Origin: Cyclobacteriaceae bacterium | Lineage (GTDB): Bacteria; Bacteroidota; Bacteroidia; Cytophagales; Cyclobacteriaceae | Direction of reading: 5' to 3' | DNA: 36,376 nt | NCBI GenBank assembly: GCA_003565295.1 | Contig: PXCO01000164.1 | Location: forward strand, 1 to 36,376 | In this document: piece after piece, positions 1 through 8,455 of the stretch | How the letters are laid out: every line of letters starts with the position of its first letter | How positions within the stretch are numbered: position 1 is the first letter of the stretch | Made by a program: the position numbers and the translations under genes | The notes under the pieces: model-generated | The model's database searches: none | Told to the model about the DNA's origin: nothing | What the model saw: the letters and a program-made list of their open reading frames with translations, nothing else

Positions 1-154
1 CCCCGAACTCGATTCGGGGAACTTGTTTCGGGGGACTCGCTTCGGGAGCCTGTCCCGAATTCACTTCGGGAGAATCTCGCAACGCCCCGTAGCTATCGGG
101 GCATCCCAGTGTGTGACGTGCTCGTCATGCCCTGACTGCCGTCAGGACAGGCTC
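1..154. repeat. Cluster of nested GC-rich palindromes
   Basis: At least four short inverted repeats follow one another. CCCCGAA 1-7 pairs with TTCGGGG 13-19, TCCCGAA 53-59 with TTCGGGA 65-71, GCCCCG 84-89 with CGGGGC 97-102, and CCTGAC 131-136 with GTCAGG 141-146. A 10-bp outer pair, GAGCCTGTCC near 46-55 and GGACAGGCTC near 145-154, encloses the last three. The GC content is well above that of the neighbouring intergenic DNA. This looks like a REP/MITE-like intergenic element. An open frame runs through it into the DUF819 gene but has no protein-like character. Confidence 0.6.
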
Positions 155-174
155 GATTTCATCGGTACTTTTAT

Positions 175-182
175 TAGCTTTG
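175..182 (+). promoter_or_regulatory. Candidate -7 element TAGCTTTG
   Basis: This is an exact match to the Bacteroidota -7 consensus TAnnTTTG, about 20 bases before the DUF819 start codon. No good TTTG -33 element lies at the expected 19-21 base spacing, so the call rests on the -7 box and its position. Confidence 0.4.
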
Positions 183-202
183 GGATTTTAAATCCGAACT
201 TT

Positions 203-1459
203 ATGTCAGAACAATCCCCTTTGATCCAAAACGATGCCGTTGTATTTGGTCTGTTAATGGCCATTCTTGGTCTTGTGTTTTACACTGGTGTATCCAGAAA
301 TCCTATTATCCAGAAATTTTATAGGGTGGTTCCCACAATATTACTTTGCTATTTTATTCCGGCATTATTTAATTCCCTGAATATAATATCGGGAGAAGCC
401 TCTTCCCTTTACTTTATGGCATCCAGGTACCTGCTGCCCACCTCTCTGGTGTTGCTCACCCTTAGCATAGACTTAAAGAGCATTCTCAAATTGGGGCCTA
501 AGGCATTGATCATGTTTTTGGCAGGCACACTTGGGATTGTGCTAGGCGGTCCCCTGGCTTTTGCGTTAGTGGCCAGCTTTCAGCCCGATATTTTGGGTGG
601 TAGTGGTGGAGATGAAACCTGGAGGGGGCTCTCTACCATTGCTGGTAGTTGGATTGGTGGGGGGGCCAATCAAACTTCCATGTTGGAGGTGTTTGGTGCC
701 AGTCCCGCGCTATTTAGCCAAATGATTGCGGTAGATGTGATCGTGGCCAATGTCTGGATGGCCTTTTTGCTTTACTGGGCGGCCAAGCCCGAAAAGATAG
801 ATAAAATTTTTAAGGCGGATGCCTCGGCCATTGAAGCCTTAAAAGATAAGGTACAGGCTTACAGGGAGGGGATCCTTAAGATCCCCAATATGGCAGACAC
901 TACGCTGATATTGGCGGTGGGCTTTGGTGTAACAGGAATCGCTCATTTGGTGGCTGATGCACTGGCCCCCTGGATAGGAGTGAATTACCCCCGCTTAAGG
1001 CAATATTCCCTGGATAGCAGTTTTTTCTGGATTGTAATCGTAGCCACCTCTGTAGGACTACTGCTTTCTTTCACCAGAGCCAGGAACCTGGAAGGGACAG
1101 GCGCTTCCAGGTTAGGGAGTGTGATGTTGTATGTGCTAGTGGCCACAATTGGCATGCAAATGGATCTGGGTGCAGTGTTGGATAACCCCCTGTTTTTCCT
1201 TGTGGGCATGATATGGATGATCATGCACATTTCCATAATGTTACTGGTAGCCTATTTGATTAAAGCCCCCTTTTTCTTCGTTGCGGTTGGCTCTCAGGCA
1301 AATGTGGGGGGCGCGGCCTCGGCTCCCATTGTTGCCTCCGCATTTAACCCTTCGCTGGCACCAGTTGGCGTGCTTTTAGCTGTGTTGGGTTATGCGGTAG
1401 GCACATATGGTGCCTATGTGTGCGGGCTATTACTTCAGTGGGTATCAAATTTATTTTAA
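203..1459 (+). CDS. DUF819 family integral membrane protein
   Basis: This 418-residue polytopic membrane protein matches the DUF819 (YjcL-like) family by its overall pattern. It has an early 'VFYTGVSRNPIIQKFYRVVP' stretch, the glycine-rich segment 'AGSWIGGGANQTSM' and a late 'GSQANVGGAASAPIVASAF' stretch. These repeated small-residue motifs resemble transporter half-domains. The substrate is not established for the family. The ATG at 203 was chosen because the 60 codons upstream in the same frame run through the palindrome cluster and encode a Cys/Arg-rich sequence unlike a membrane protein N-terminus. Two bases separate its stop from the ferredoxin-like gene, so the two are probably cotranscribed. 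Confidence 0.8.
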   Translation: MSEQSPLIQNDAVVFGLLMAILGLVFYTGVSRNPIIQKFYRVVPTILLCYFIPALFNSLNIISGEASSLYFMASRYLLPTSLVLLTLSIDLKSILKLGPKALIMFLAGTLGIVLGGPLAFALVASFQPDILGGSGGDETWRGLSTIAGSWIGGGANQTSMLEVFGASPALFSQMIAVDVIVANVWMAFLLYWAAKPEKIDKIFKADASAIEALKDKVQAYREGILKIPNMADTTLILAVGFGVTGIAHLVADALAPWIGVNYPRLRQYSLDSSFFWIVIVATSVGLLLSFTRARNLEGTGASRLGSVMLYVLVATIGMQMDLGAVLDNPLFFLVGMIWMIMHISIMLLVAYLIKAPFFFVAVGSQANVGGAASAPIVASAFNPSLAPVGVLLAVLGYAVGTYGAYVCGLLLQWVSNLF

Positions 1460-1461
1460 CG

Positions 1462-1698
1462 ATGGCAACATATAGGAAATTCATATTCATTTGTTCGGGG
1501 AGCGATTGCAAACGAAATGGATGCAAGCGTTTAATAAAAGAGGTTAAGGAAATGCTCAAGACCAAGGAGCATATGGGAAAGTACAAGCTGGTGAAAACCA
1601 AGTGTATGGATTTTTGTAAAAGCGGGCCTATGGCAGTCATTAACAATGAGGTGATTAAGCGTGCCACAGTCACCGATATCCGGGATAAATGCGGATAA
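1462..1698 (+). CDS. (2Fe-2S) thioredoxin-like ferredoxin domain protein
   Basis: This 78-residue protein has the cysteine layout of the thioredoxin-like [2Fe-2S] ferredoxin / NuoE-type fold. An N-terminal strand leads into C11-x4-C16-x4-C21, and a C-terminal 'KTKCMDFCKSGP' places C48 and C52 in the usual second pair; C77 is extra. Such small proteins are thought to carry electrons or bind a cluster, but partners are unknown. The ATG at 1462 follows the DUF819 stop directly. A longer in-frame start at 1420 would overlap the DUF819 gene by 40 bases and adds no family-like sequence. The gene is probably in a two-gene operon with DUF819. Confidence 0.75.
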   Translation: MATYRKFIFICSGSDCKRNGCKRLIKEVKEMLKTKEHMGKYKLVKTKCMDFCKSGPMAVINNEVIKRATVTDIRDKCG

Positions 1699-1904
1699 TT
1701 TACCAAAAAGTGCCTGATCCTAAAGGAATTCAGCTAATTATAGTTGTTATGACCTATTCTTTTGTTACTTTTATAAAGCGAATCTGATTAATAAGGAATG
1801 TTTAGAATTTTGTTCTAAATTAGCAGGATAAGTTTCATTAGTTCATTAGGAAAAGTGGGAGTTATTATTGGCGCAAGACCCCTTTTTCCAAGTTATTTTT
1901 AAAG

Positions 1905-4900
1905 ATGAAGGCATCATTTTATCGCGGGTTACTCTATGGAAGACCAAAGGGACAGGAAGCTTTCCTGGTTTTTGGACCCAATAGGGTGTTTTTTTCCAAA
2001 GGTCTGCCCCCTAAAAAACAAGGCGCAAATCAGACCATGGATTGGAGGGTAATTTTTGAACATGTGCCTTATCTCCTGCACGAAGTAGAGCACTTCTTCT
2101 CCTCGGAACCCGGAGTCGAATTACCTCTCAAGGTTTATTTGGACACAGTGGGAAAAATGGTGGAATGGGAAGTGGAAGGCATTTATTTCCAGGATTTGGG
2201 GAAATTGTGCTTGGCCTGGGGAAAGACGCCGCTGGATGAAAAAGAAAATGAAAACGATATAGCCCCCAAAACTTCCCTAAGTCTTCAGTTGGAGTTGGAA
2301 ACCCAGTTGAGCCGAAAACTGGAACTGGAGAGGATGGTGAACTGGGTATCCACGCGTTTTCTTAATTCGCAAGACCATGAAATAGAAGAAATTTATAAGG
2401 AGGCAATTGGCCTGGTGGGTAAACTCCAGGGTGCAGACAGAGCAAACCTATTTGTGCTGGGAGAAAACCGCGACAGGTTGGAATGCGCCTATGAGTGGTT
2501 GAGTAGGAGTGAGGATCATCAGCAGGATCAACCTTTAAAGTATATTTCGGTAAAGGAGTCCAAGGCTTTCTTCAGTGACCTTCAAAAAAATGGGATTTTG
2601 GTATTGTCGGTGGATGGAGATAAGGCAGGGATTCCCTATTTAAACTCATCCCTTATCAAGAAATTCAATATCGCTTCGCTGGTGGTGGTTCCCATTTCTG
2701 CCAATAATAGATTTCTTGGCGTATACGTCCTGAGCAGTTGCAATGCCAATGAATTTTGGAAAAAACAGGAATATAATAAATATGTGTTAAGGCAATTGGG
2801 GGATGTGTTTGGAGCGGCCATGTTGAATCAGGAATCCAAATCCAAACTGTTCAGAAACGAAAGGCTATTGCATTCCGCCGAATTGCTGGCCAAGACAGGG
2901 TCTTGGAGGTTCCAGAATGCGGAGCGCAAAATTTACCTTTCTGAAGGCCTGCGCAAGATTTTTGAACTTGAACATGACTTGGACTCCATTTATTTTCGGG
3001 ATTTTTTAAAGATGGTAAACCCGAAAGAACAGAAAAAAGTAGAGAGGCAGATACAAAGGGCCATCAAAAAAAAAGAAACCGTATCAGGCGAATTCACCCT
3101 TAACCACCCTAAAGGGTTTGAGAAATTTATTTCTTACAGTATCCAGGTAAATCACCTGAGTCCACAGAATCAAATGGAGGTTTTTGGCTATTGCATGGAT
3201 ATTTCTGAAAAGAAGGCAATAGAGGAAAGCCTGATGTTAGAATCCCAGATTCTTGCCCAGGTCAATGAACCCATTTATGTGACGGATAATGATTTCAATA
3301 TCATCTATACCAATGAGGCAGCGCGGTTGGCCACAGGGATTGACGCTGGCTTTTCCGGGAAATTCTCCTCCCTTTTTTTGGTAGAGGGGGGTAAGCACAG
3401 GTCACTGACCGAATATGTGCCCCAATCTAGGAATACAGGAATATTTAAGGATGAACTTCAATTGAAATGCCTGAATGAACCATCCGCCCCTTTTGAGGTA
3501 TCCATAAAACCCATTAAAAATACAGAGGGGGAAATACTGGGCTATTCTTTTTTGCTCAGGGATTTGTCGCTACTCAGGGCAAGGGAGGATATGGCTAGAA
3601 AAGCCAAGCTGATTGTAGAGAAAAGCCAGGCGGTGCTGTTTACCCTAGACCCAAGCGATAATTTCAGGTTGACCTATATAACTGAAAATATCAGTCAATA
3701 TGGCTACGAAGCCAAGGAGTTGTTGTCCAGGCGCACCTGCTTTCTTGATCTCATCCATTCCGATGACCTAAAAAAATACGAAAGAGATTTTGAAAACGCC
3801 GAGCATTTCTCTGCCAATAAGGAGTACAGAATCAGGCTCAAGGACGGGAGTTTTAAATGGGTGGAGGATAAACTAAGTGAGTTGACTTTTGATGGGAAGT
3901 CAGCCATTCGATATGAAGGGCTGTTTCAGGATATCTCTGAGCGGAAAAAGGATAGATTGGAGATCGAAAAGATCAAAAACCGTTACAGGGTGCTTGCCTC
4001 CAATGTGCCCAAAACCAACGTGTTTTTAGTGGATCCAAGCCTTACCTATCTGGTGGCAGAAGGCCCTGATTTTGCTTATTGGGGGTTGGAGAAATCTTAC
4101 TTTGAAGGAAAAACCCTTCGTCAGGCTCATACCACCAACTACCAGGAAATCTATTCTGTAGTGGAAAAGGCACTTAAGGAAAAGAAGGCCGTATCCAAGG
4201 AGATTCTCTATTTAAACCGTATCTATGAGCTTACCGCAAAGCCTATCTTCGTAGGAAAAGATCTGGAATATATTTTAGGCATTGTCCGGGACATCAGTGA
4301 GGAGTATAAGGCAAAAAAAGAATTGCAAAAAAGCGAAACCAAATACAGGAACCTGGTGGAAGAAAGCACCGAGTTGATCTTTTCCATCACCACAGGCCTT
4401 GAATTAAGCTATGTCTCCCCGAATATTAAGCAGTTTCTTGGTTATGAAACCTTTGAGTTCACCAGTGGGGGACTGATGGATTTTTTACATCCTGACGATG
4501 TCAAGGAGTTTTTGGCAGAAAAGGAGGACCCCATGCTGTTTTTTGAGAAGACTCCTAACTTTGAATGCCGGCTCCGTCACAGGAACGGCACCTATAAGGT
4601 GTTCAGCTCTAATGGAAAGGTGATCAAGGATGAGGCAGGCCATATCAGGTATTATACAGGGATAGCCAGGGACATCACCCGACTAAAGGAAACGCAAAAT
4701 GAGCTTTTCGTGGCTAAAGAAAAAGCAGAGCAGGCACTGTCGGCGAAGTCGCAGTTTCTCTCGATTATGAGCCATGAAATACGTACGCCCATGAATGCTG
4801 TGATTGGCCTCTCGCATTTGCTCTTGGAAGACGATCCCCGGGAAGATCAGTTGGAGAACCTAAGGACCCTTCAGTTCTCTGCGGAGAATTTACTGGGGTT

Positions 4901-5858
4901 GATCAATGATATTCTTGATTTCAACAAGATTGATTCAGGGAAAATTGAGCTTGAGAAGGTGCCATTCGAGCCCAAAAGTATATTGAACAGAATCGTGCAT
5001 TCCTACGCCTACCAGTTGAGGGAAAAAAACCTGGAGATCCATTCCAAAATTGACGAGGAATTACCGGAATTAATTGTAGGTGATCCTGTAAGGTTGGCCC
5101 AGATTCTCAATAACCTGATTTCTAATGCGGTGAAATTTACCGATAAGGGTTTTATCAAAGTGTCCTTTTGTCAGGTGCTGCAAAGTGAACGTAAAGTGAA
5201 AATTCATTTTGAGGTAGAAGACACGGGTATAGGTATACCTAAAGACAAAACCGATTCAGTTTTTGAGGCCTTTACCCAGGCCAGTACGGACACAACCAGG
5301 AAATATGGGGGTACAGGGCTAGGTCTTGCTATTGTGAAAAAATTGATCCACCTTTTTGGCAGTACCATAAGCGTTCAGTCCAAACCTGGTCAGGGCACTG
5401 TTTTTTGGTTCGATATCACCTTTGACAAACTTTCCGCAGGGGATGGGCAACAGAAGGACGCCATCATGGGTCAAGCCAAAGAACTTCAGAACGTAAGTCT
5501 ATTGGTAGCTGAGGATAACGTGGTGAACCAGGTCTTGTTAAAAAAATACCTTTCCAAATGGGGAGTGGGCAATCTGGAGTTTGCCTCCGATGGAAAGATT
5601 GCCCTGGAATTGTATTACTCAAAGCCCTTCGACATGGTTCTCTTGGATTTGCAAATGCCCACACTGGATGGTTTTGAGGTAGCCAAGAAAATAAGGGGCA
5701 TGGATGAAGCGCAAAAGGCCAAAGTGCCTATTATTGCCCTTACCGCAGCCTCCTTTTCAGATGTGAAAAGTCAATTGGAAGCGACAGGAATGGACGATTT
5801 CGTGTCCAAGCCCTTTGTGCCCGGCAGCCTTTATGCCAAAATCATCAAATACCTCTGA
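1905..5858 (+). CDS. GAF/multi-PAS hybrid sensor histidine kinase
   Basis: This 1317-residue hybrid two-component sensor has these domains in order. An unrecognised N-terminal region (1-140) includes a coiled stretch near 120-150. A GAF-like domain (about 150-305) follows, then about five PAS domains (starting near 310, 444, 568, 694 and 813). The kinase core has HisKA with 'MSHEIRTPMN' (phospho-acceptor His957) and HATPase_c with 'NNLISNAVKFTD', 'DTGIGIP' and 'GGTGLGLAI'. A C-terminal receiver carries acidic 'AEDN' (D1204), phospho-acceptor D1248 in 'LLDLQMP' and the conserved 'SKPF' lysine. No transmembrane helix or signal peptide is evident, so it probably senses cytoplasmic signals. No DNA-binding output domain or separate response regulator lies beside it. 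The 205-base upstream gap shows no convincing promoter. Confidence 0.92.
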   Translation: MKASFYRGLLYGRPKGQEAFLVFGPNRVFFSKGLPPKKQGANQTMDWRVIFEHVPYLLHEVEHFFSSEPGVELPLKVYLDTVGKMVEWEVEGIYFQDLGKLCLAWGKTPLDEKENENDIAPKTSLSLQLELETQLSRKLELERMVNWVSTRFLNSQDHEIEEIYKEAIGLVGKLQGADRANLFVLGENRDRLECAYEWLSRSEDHQQDQPLKYISVKESKAFFSDLQKNGILVLSVDGDKAGIPYLNSSLIKKFNIASLVVVPISANNRFLGVYVLSSCNANEFWKKQEYNKYVLRQLGDVFGAAMLNQESKSKLFRNERLLHSAELLAKTGSWRFQNAERKIYLSEGLRKIFELEHDLDSIYFRDFLKMVNPKEQKKVERQIQRAIKKKETVSGEFTLNHPKGFEKFISYSIQVNHLSPQNQMEVFGYCMDISEKKAIEESLMLESQILAQVNEPIYVTDNDFNIIYTNEAARLATGIDAGFSGKFSSLFLVEGGKHRSLTEYVPQSRNTGIFKDELQLKCLNEPSAPFEVSIKPIKNTEGEILGYSFLLRDLSLLRAREDMARKAKLIVEKSQAVLFTLDPSDNFRLTYITENISQYGYEAKELLSRRTCFLDLIHSDDLKKYERDFENAEHFSANKEYRIRLKDGSFKWVEDKLSELTFDGKSAIRYEGLFQDISERKKDRLEIEKIKNRYRVLASNVPKTNVFLVDPSLTYLVAEGPDFAYWGLEKSYFEGKTLRQAHTTNYQEIYSVVEKALKEKKAVSKEILYLNRIYELTAKPIFVGKDLEYILGIVRDISEEYKAKKELQKSETKYRNLVEESTELIFSITTGLELSYVSPNIKQFLGYETFEFTSGGLMDFLHPDDVKEFLAEKEDPMLFFEKTPNFECRLRHRNGTYKVFSSNGKVIKDEAGHIRYYTGIARDITRLKETQNELFVAKEKAEQALSAKSQFLSIMSHEIRTPMNAVIGLSHLLLEDDPREDQLENLRTLQFSAENLLGLINDILDFNKIDSGKIELEKVPFEPKSILNRIVHSYAYQLREKNLEIHSKIDEELPELIVGDPVRLAQILNNLISNAVKFTDKGFIKVSFCQVLQSERKVKIHFEVEDTGIGIPKDKTDSVFEAFTQASTDTTRKYGGTGLGLAIVKKLIHLFGSTISVQSKPGQGTVFWFDITFDKLSAGDGQQKDAIMGQAKELQNVSLLVAEDNVVNQVLLKKYLSKWGVGNLEFASDGKIALELYYSKPFDMVLLDLQMPTLDGFEVAKKIRGMDEAQKAKVPIIALTAASFSDVKSQLEATGMDDFVSKPFVPGSLYAKIIKYL

Positions 5859-5949
5859 TATAAAATTTTTGTCTTTAAAGGTATATTTAGGCAAAGCATG
5901 GATGGCAATTGGCATCTTCCCCTTATTTTTGTCCAAAACTGTGCTACCA

Positions 5950-7260
5950 ATGTCAAAAAGGTTGTTCTTCCTTTTTCTATTTGCCCTTTTAATCCTTGAC
6001 GCCGCGGGTCAAAACGCGGTGTCAAGAAGGTCTACTCTGTACCTTTTTACCGGACCTTCGGGAGCCAACGTTAGAGAATTCAACACCATGCTGGAACAAA
6101 AGGGGCTTTCGCCCCTAAGAAATGGGTATACTTCCAATGGCATAGGGTATCAAACCCAGATGAACGATTTTGACCTGGGAGTGGAATTATACCACAACAA
6201 TGGCCCCCGCTCCACATTCAGGGATTACGATGTGGACTACAGGACCACCCGGCTGTTCTTAAACGTGGGCTATTCCATGATCGATGAGGGGAGGTTTAAC
6301 CTTATGCATTATATGTCTTTAGGTACGGGCTTCATGAACTTCCAAATGCTTAGGGACAGGGATTTCGGCAGTTTGGATGAGTTTTTGGCCGACCCGGAAC
6401 AGGGCTTTATTTTGAGAAAAAATAACATACATAAAGGAAGCCAATATTTTGGGGGTTTTTTGACTGAAATCGGCTTTCAACTGGGCTATGATATTCCCCT
6501 TCCCAGGATGGATGAGGCACTGGAACTGATTGGGAAATTCGGTTATGCATTTAGCCCCTTTGAAAATGCATGGGATTTAAATGGGCTAAGTTTTGATAAT
6601 ATACAGAGTGGTGCTTTTGTGAGGTTTGGGGCCGGTATCACCCTGACCGATAAAAATATGTTTTACTCCGATGCCACCATTGGGGTACATCTTGTCTATG
6701 GCCGGCATTTCAATAGCCCGGAGGCATTAAACCCCTTTCTTGAAGCCCATGGCTTTGCGCCCTTGCCGGATGTACGGGGTAACTTCGGGCTTAAAATCAT
6801 TGGGGAAAACCGGAGGGTGATGTATGGGGTCGAGGTGATCAATTTGGGTACCTTCAATAGGGCAAATGAGGAATTTTCCCAAACCCTTAATTCCGTAAGG
6901 TTTTACGGGAATTTAGGGTTACAGCTTTTTAAAAGAAACAACTTAGAATTAGGACTCTTGGGAGGGGTGGGGTATGGTAACCTGCGGTATACCCTGGAAA
7001 AAGACGGTAAACCGGATTTTCCCTTACTGTTTGAAGAGCCTGATTTTGATGGCACGCTGGTGAGCAGGGGAATGATGCTGAAACCGGAATTGCTGGTGGC
7101 CTATGCCATGCCCCTTTCCAGTATAAAGATTTTTAACCTGGTATACTCCATACACGCCGGCTACGAGTTACCTGTGGGCAATTACCCTTTGGCCAACCTC
7201 AATATGAATAGTTTTATGCGTGGCCCCTATTTGCAGTTCGGCTTGGGATTTCGCCCCTAA
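5950..7260 (+). CDS. Predicted outer-membrane beta-barrel protein
   Basis: This 436-residue exported protein has a basic start and a hydrophobic core ('RLFFLFLFALLILDAAGQ') typical of a Sec signal peptide, with likely cleavage after AGQ. The mature part alternates aromatic and polar residues with many Gly-Tyr and Gly-Phe pairs and repeated strand-like segments. It ends in 'GPYLQFGLGFRP', consistent with a barrel whose last strand lies near the C-terminus. No specific family was recognised. The ATG at 5950 was chosen because it gives the signal peptide; an in-frame start at 5815 would overlap the end of the kinase gene. It may be cotranscribed with the kinase, 91 bases downstream of it. Confidence 0.65.
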   Translation: MSKRLFFLFLFALLILDAAGQNAVSRRSTLYLFTGPSGANVREFNTMLEQKGLSPLRNGYTSNGIGYQTQMNDFDLGVELYHNNGPRSTFRDYDVDYRTTRLFLNVGYSMIDEGRFNLMHYMSLGTGFMNFQMLRDRDFGSLDEFLADPEQGFILRKNNIHKGSQYFGGFLTEIGFQLGYDIPLPRMDEALELIGKFGYAFSPFENAWDLNGLSFDNIQSGAFVRFGAGITLTDKNMFYSDATIGVHLVYGRHFNSPEALNPFLEAHGFAPLPDVRGNFGLKIIGENRRVMYGVEVINLGTFNRANEEFSQTLNSVRFYGNLGLQLFKRNNLELGLLGGVGYGNLRYTLEKDGKPDFPLLFEEPDFDGTLVSRGMMLKPELLVAYAMPLSSIKIFNLVYSIHAGYELPVGNYPLANLNMNSFMRGPYLQFGLGFRP

Positions 7261-7301
7261 TTGAATAGTTTAGGGCATTCTTTAACTTAAAATTTAATTT
7301 T

Positions 7302-7470
7302 ATGAAGCGGGTGATCAACAATCCCATATTTGATGATACAGTGACTTTTGTGAAGACTTCAAAGGAAACGGGAGGGGAATATACCTTATTGGGAATTCAG
7401 CTCAGCCCCGGTGGAGGTAACCCTCTGCATTACCACTTTGATTATGAGGAAACCTTTATGGCAAAGGAGG
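7302..7470 (+). pseudogene. Cupin-domain gene truncated by a tandem repeat
   Basis: The first 56 or so codons read as the start of a small cupin protein: 'GGEYTLLGIQLSPGGG' is followed by the metal-site part 'NPLHYHFDYEETFMA'. Family members usually continue through a second cupin motif to about 110-150 residues. Here, right after 'FMAKEG', the frame enters a 31-32 base tandem array and stops at 7571 with repeat-derived sequence. No remainder of the cupin was found on the far side of the array. The gene is therefore probably inactive, cut by repeat insertion or expansion. Confidence 0.65.
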
Positions 7471-7471
7471 G

Positions 7472-7783
7472 TATAGAAATGGACACAGGTGCGCAGATGG
7501 AGTATAGAAATAGCCACAGATGCACAGATTGGGTTATAGAAATGGACACAGGTGCGCAGATGGGATTGTAGAAATAGCCACAGGTGCACAGATGGAATTA
7601 TAGAAATTGCCGCAGATGCACGGATGGGGTTATAGAAATGGACACAGGTGCGCAGATGGGATTGTAGAATAGCCACAGATGCACAGATGGGGTTATAGAA
7701 ATGGCCACTGATGCACAGATGGGATTGTGAAATGGCCATGGATGCACAGATGGGTTTGTGAGATGGACACAGATGCACAGATG
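7472..7783. repeat. Tandem array of about ten 31-32 bp units
   Basis: About ten imperfect head-to-tail copies are present. Each unit begins near TATAGAAATGG or TGTAGAAATAG, continues GCCACAGATGCACAG or GACACAGGTGCGCAG, and ends ATGGGAT/ATGGGGT. Units 1, 3 and 6 are nearly identical to each other, as are the alternating 'gccacagatgcacag' types, suggesting a two-unit higher-order repeat. The unit length is not a clean multiple of three and there are no unique spacers, so it is neither a coding repeat nor a CRISPR. Long minus-strand frames across it are by-products. A related 'gtgcatccgtggcaaa' phrase occurs near 18612. Confidence 0.9.
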
Positions 7784-7912
7784 AAAAAGCACCCTACTAA
7801 TGCAAATGTAACCAACTTATCCTAAAACACTTATAAATGTTTTAGCCTTGGGTCACCTTCGGAAAAAAGTGCCGGTTTTTATGTAACATAATAGAATCGA
7901 TTGAGTTAATCC
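7784..7912. other. Intergenic spacer with a weak AT-rich hairpin
   Basis: This short spacer separates the tandem array from the methyltransferase stop. CTAAAACA at 7822-7829 pairs with TGTTTTAG at 7838-7845, an 8-bp stem with an 8-base loop. No clear T-run follows on either strand, so a terminator role for the minus-strand methyltransferase transcript is possible but weak. Confidence 0.3.
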
Positions 7913-8455
7913 TCAGCCAATAAATGGAATCCCTGATGGGGTTTGGGATTGGTAAGTTTTGTAGTCATTGCCAAAAAAAAGGGTCAAATATTTTTCTTCT
8001 ATTTTAATCCTTGACCTGAAGTACAGCCATCCTAAAAAACCGAACAGCAGAAAAGAAATTGGAGCCCCAAGGAAGGCAGGTGCCGAAAGGCTGAAGATAT
8101 ACCAGCCCAAATAAGAGGGGTGCCTGAGAAAACGATACACCCCGGAAGTGATTAGCTTATGCTGTTGATGTTTTTCCTCCCTTATCTCATGGGTGAAGGA
8201 CTTTCCTGCCTGTAAGATGGCTGTCCACCTTAAGGCAAGCCCAAGGGTCATTCCTATAATTCCCAGATAGGGCAAGGAAAATTTATCTCCAACGATCAAA
8301 AATTCTGTCACTAAAAAAACCTGAGCCGTAATATATGGAATCCCCATTAAAAGGGATTTGATACTGCTTTTTCCATGGATTGCCCGAATTAAAAAGAACT
8401 CCATGGAATGGTATATCAGGCATATAAAGGCATAGACCAAAAGTAAATTCATCAT
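7913..8455 (-). CDS. Ste14/ICMT-like isoprenylcysteine carboxyl methyltransferase
   Basis: This 180-residue membrane protein has three or four hydrophobic segments. The C-terminal half closely follows the catalytic region of eukaryotic Ste14/ICMT: 'AGKSFTHEI' (83-91), a His before 'LITSGVYRFLRHPSYLGW' (101-118), 'RIKIEEKYLTLFFGNDY' (149-165) and the closing 'PSGIPFIG' (173-180). In ICMT these residues bind S-adenosylmethionine and the prenylcysteine carboxylate, and the enzyme methyl-esterifies the C-terminal prenylcysteine. The match is more complete than the bare RHPxYxG motif of many bacterial relatives. Two ATGs, 8455 and 8452, are possible starts. The upstream gene's TGA overlaps them, so translation is probably coupled. 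The substrate is inferred from context to be the product made with the isoprenoid-synthase-like neighbour. Confidence 0.82.
   Translation of the reverse strand: MMNLLLVYAFICLIYHSMEFFLIRAIHGKSSIKSLLMGIPYITAQVFLVTEFLIVGDKFSLPYLGIIGMTLGLALRWTAILQAGKSFTHEIREEKHQQHKLITSGVYRFLRHPSYLGWYIFSLSAPAFLGAPISFLLFGFLGWLYFRSRIKIEEKYLTLFFGNDYKTYQSQTPSGIPFIG

Noticed and set aside
23-202. 60-codon N-terminal extension of the DUF819 protein
   Set aside because: It runs through palindromic repeat DNA, and the ATG at 203 gives the expected family N-terminus.
1344-1706. Minus-strand 120-codon frame antisense to the ferredoxin gene
   Set aside because: It is a shadow of the conserved plus-strand genes.
5815-5949. 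Longer start for the outer-membrane protein overlapping the kinase
   Set aside because: It would place the signal peptide 45 residues into the protein.
7386-7778. Minus-strand 130-codon frame with repeats such as CASVAISI and LRTCVHFYN
   Set aside because: It is a translation of the 31-32 bp tandem array; the unit is not a multiple of three and the frame reads into the cupin remnant antisense.
7472-7783. CRISPR-like regular repeat
   Set aside because: Units are directly adjacent with no unique spacers, and no cas gene is present.
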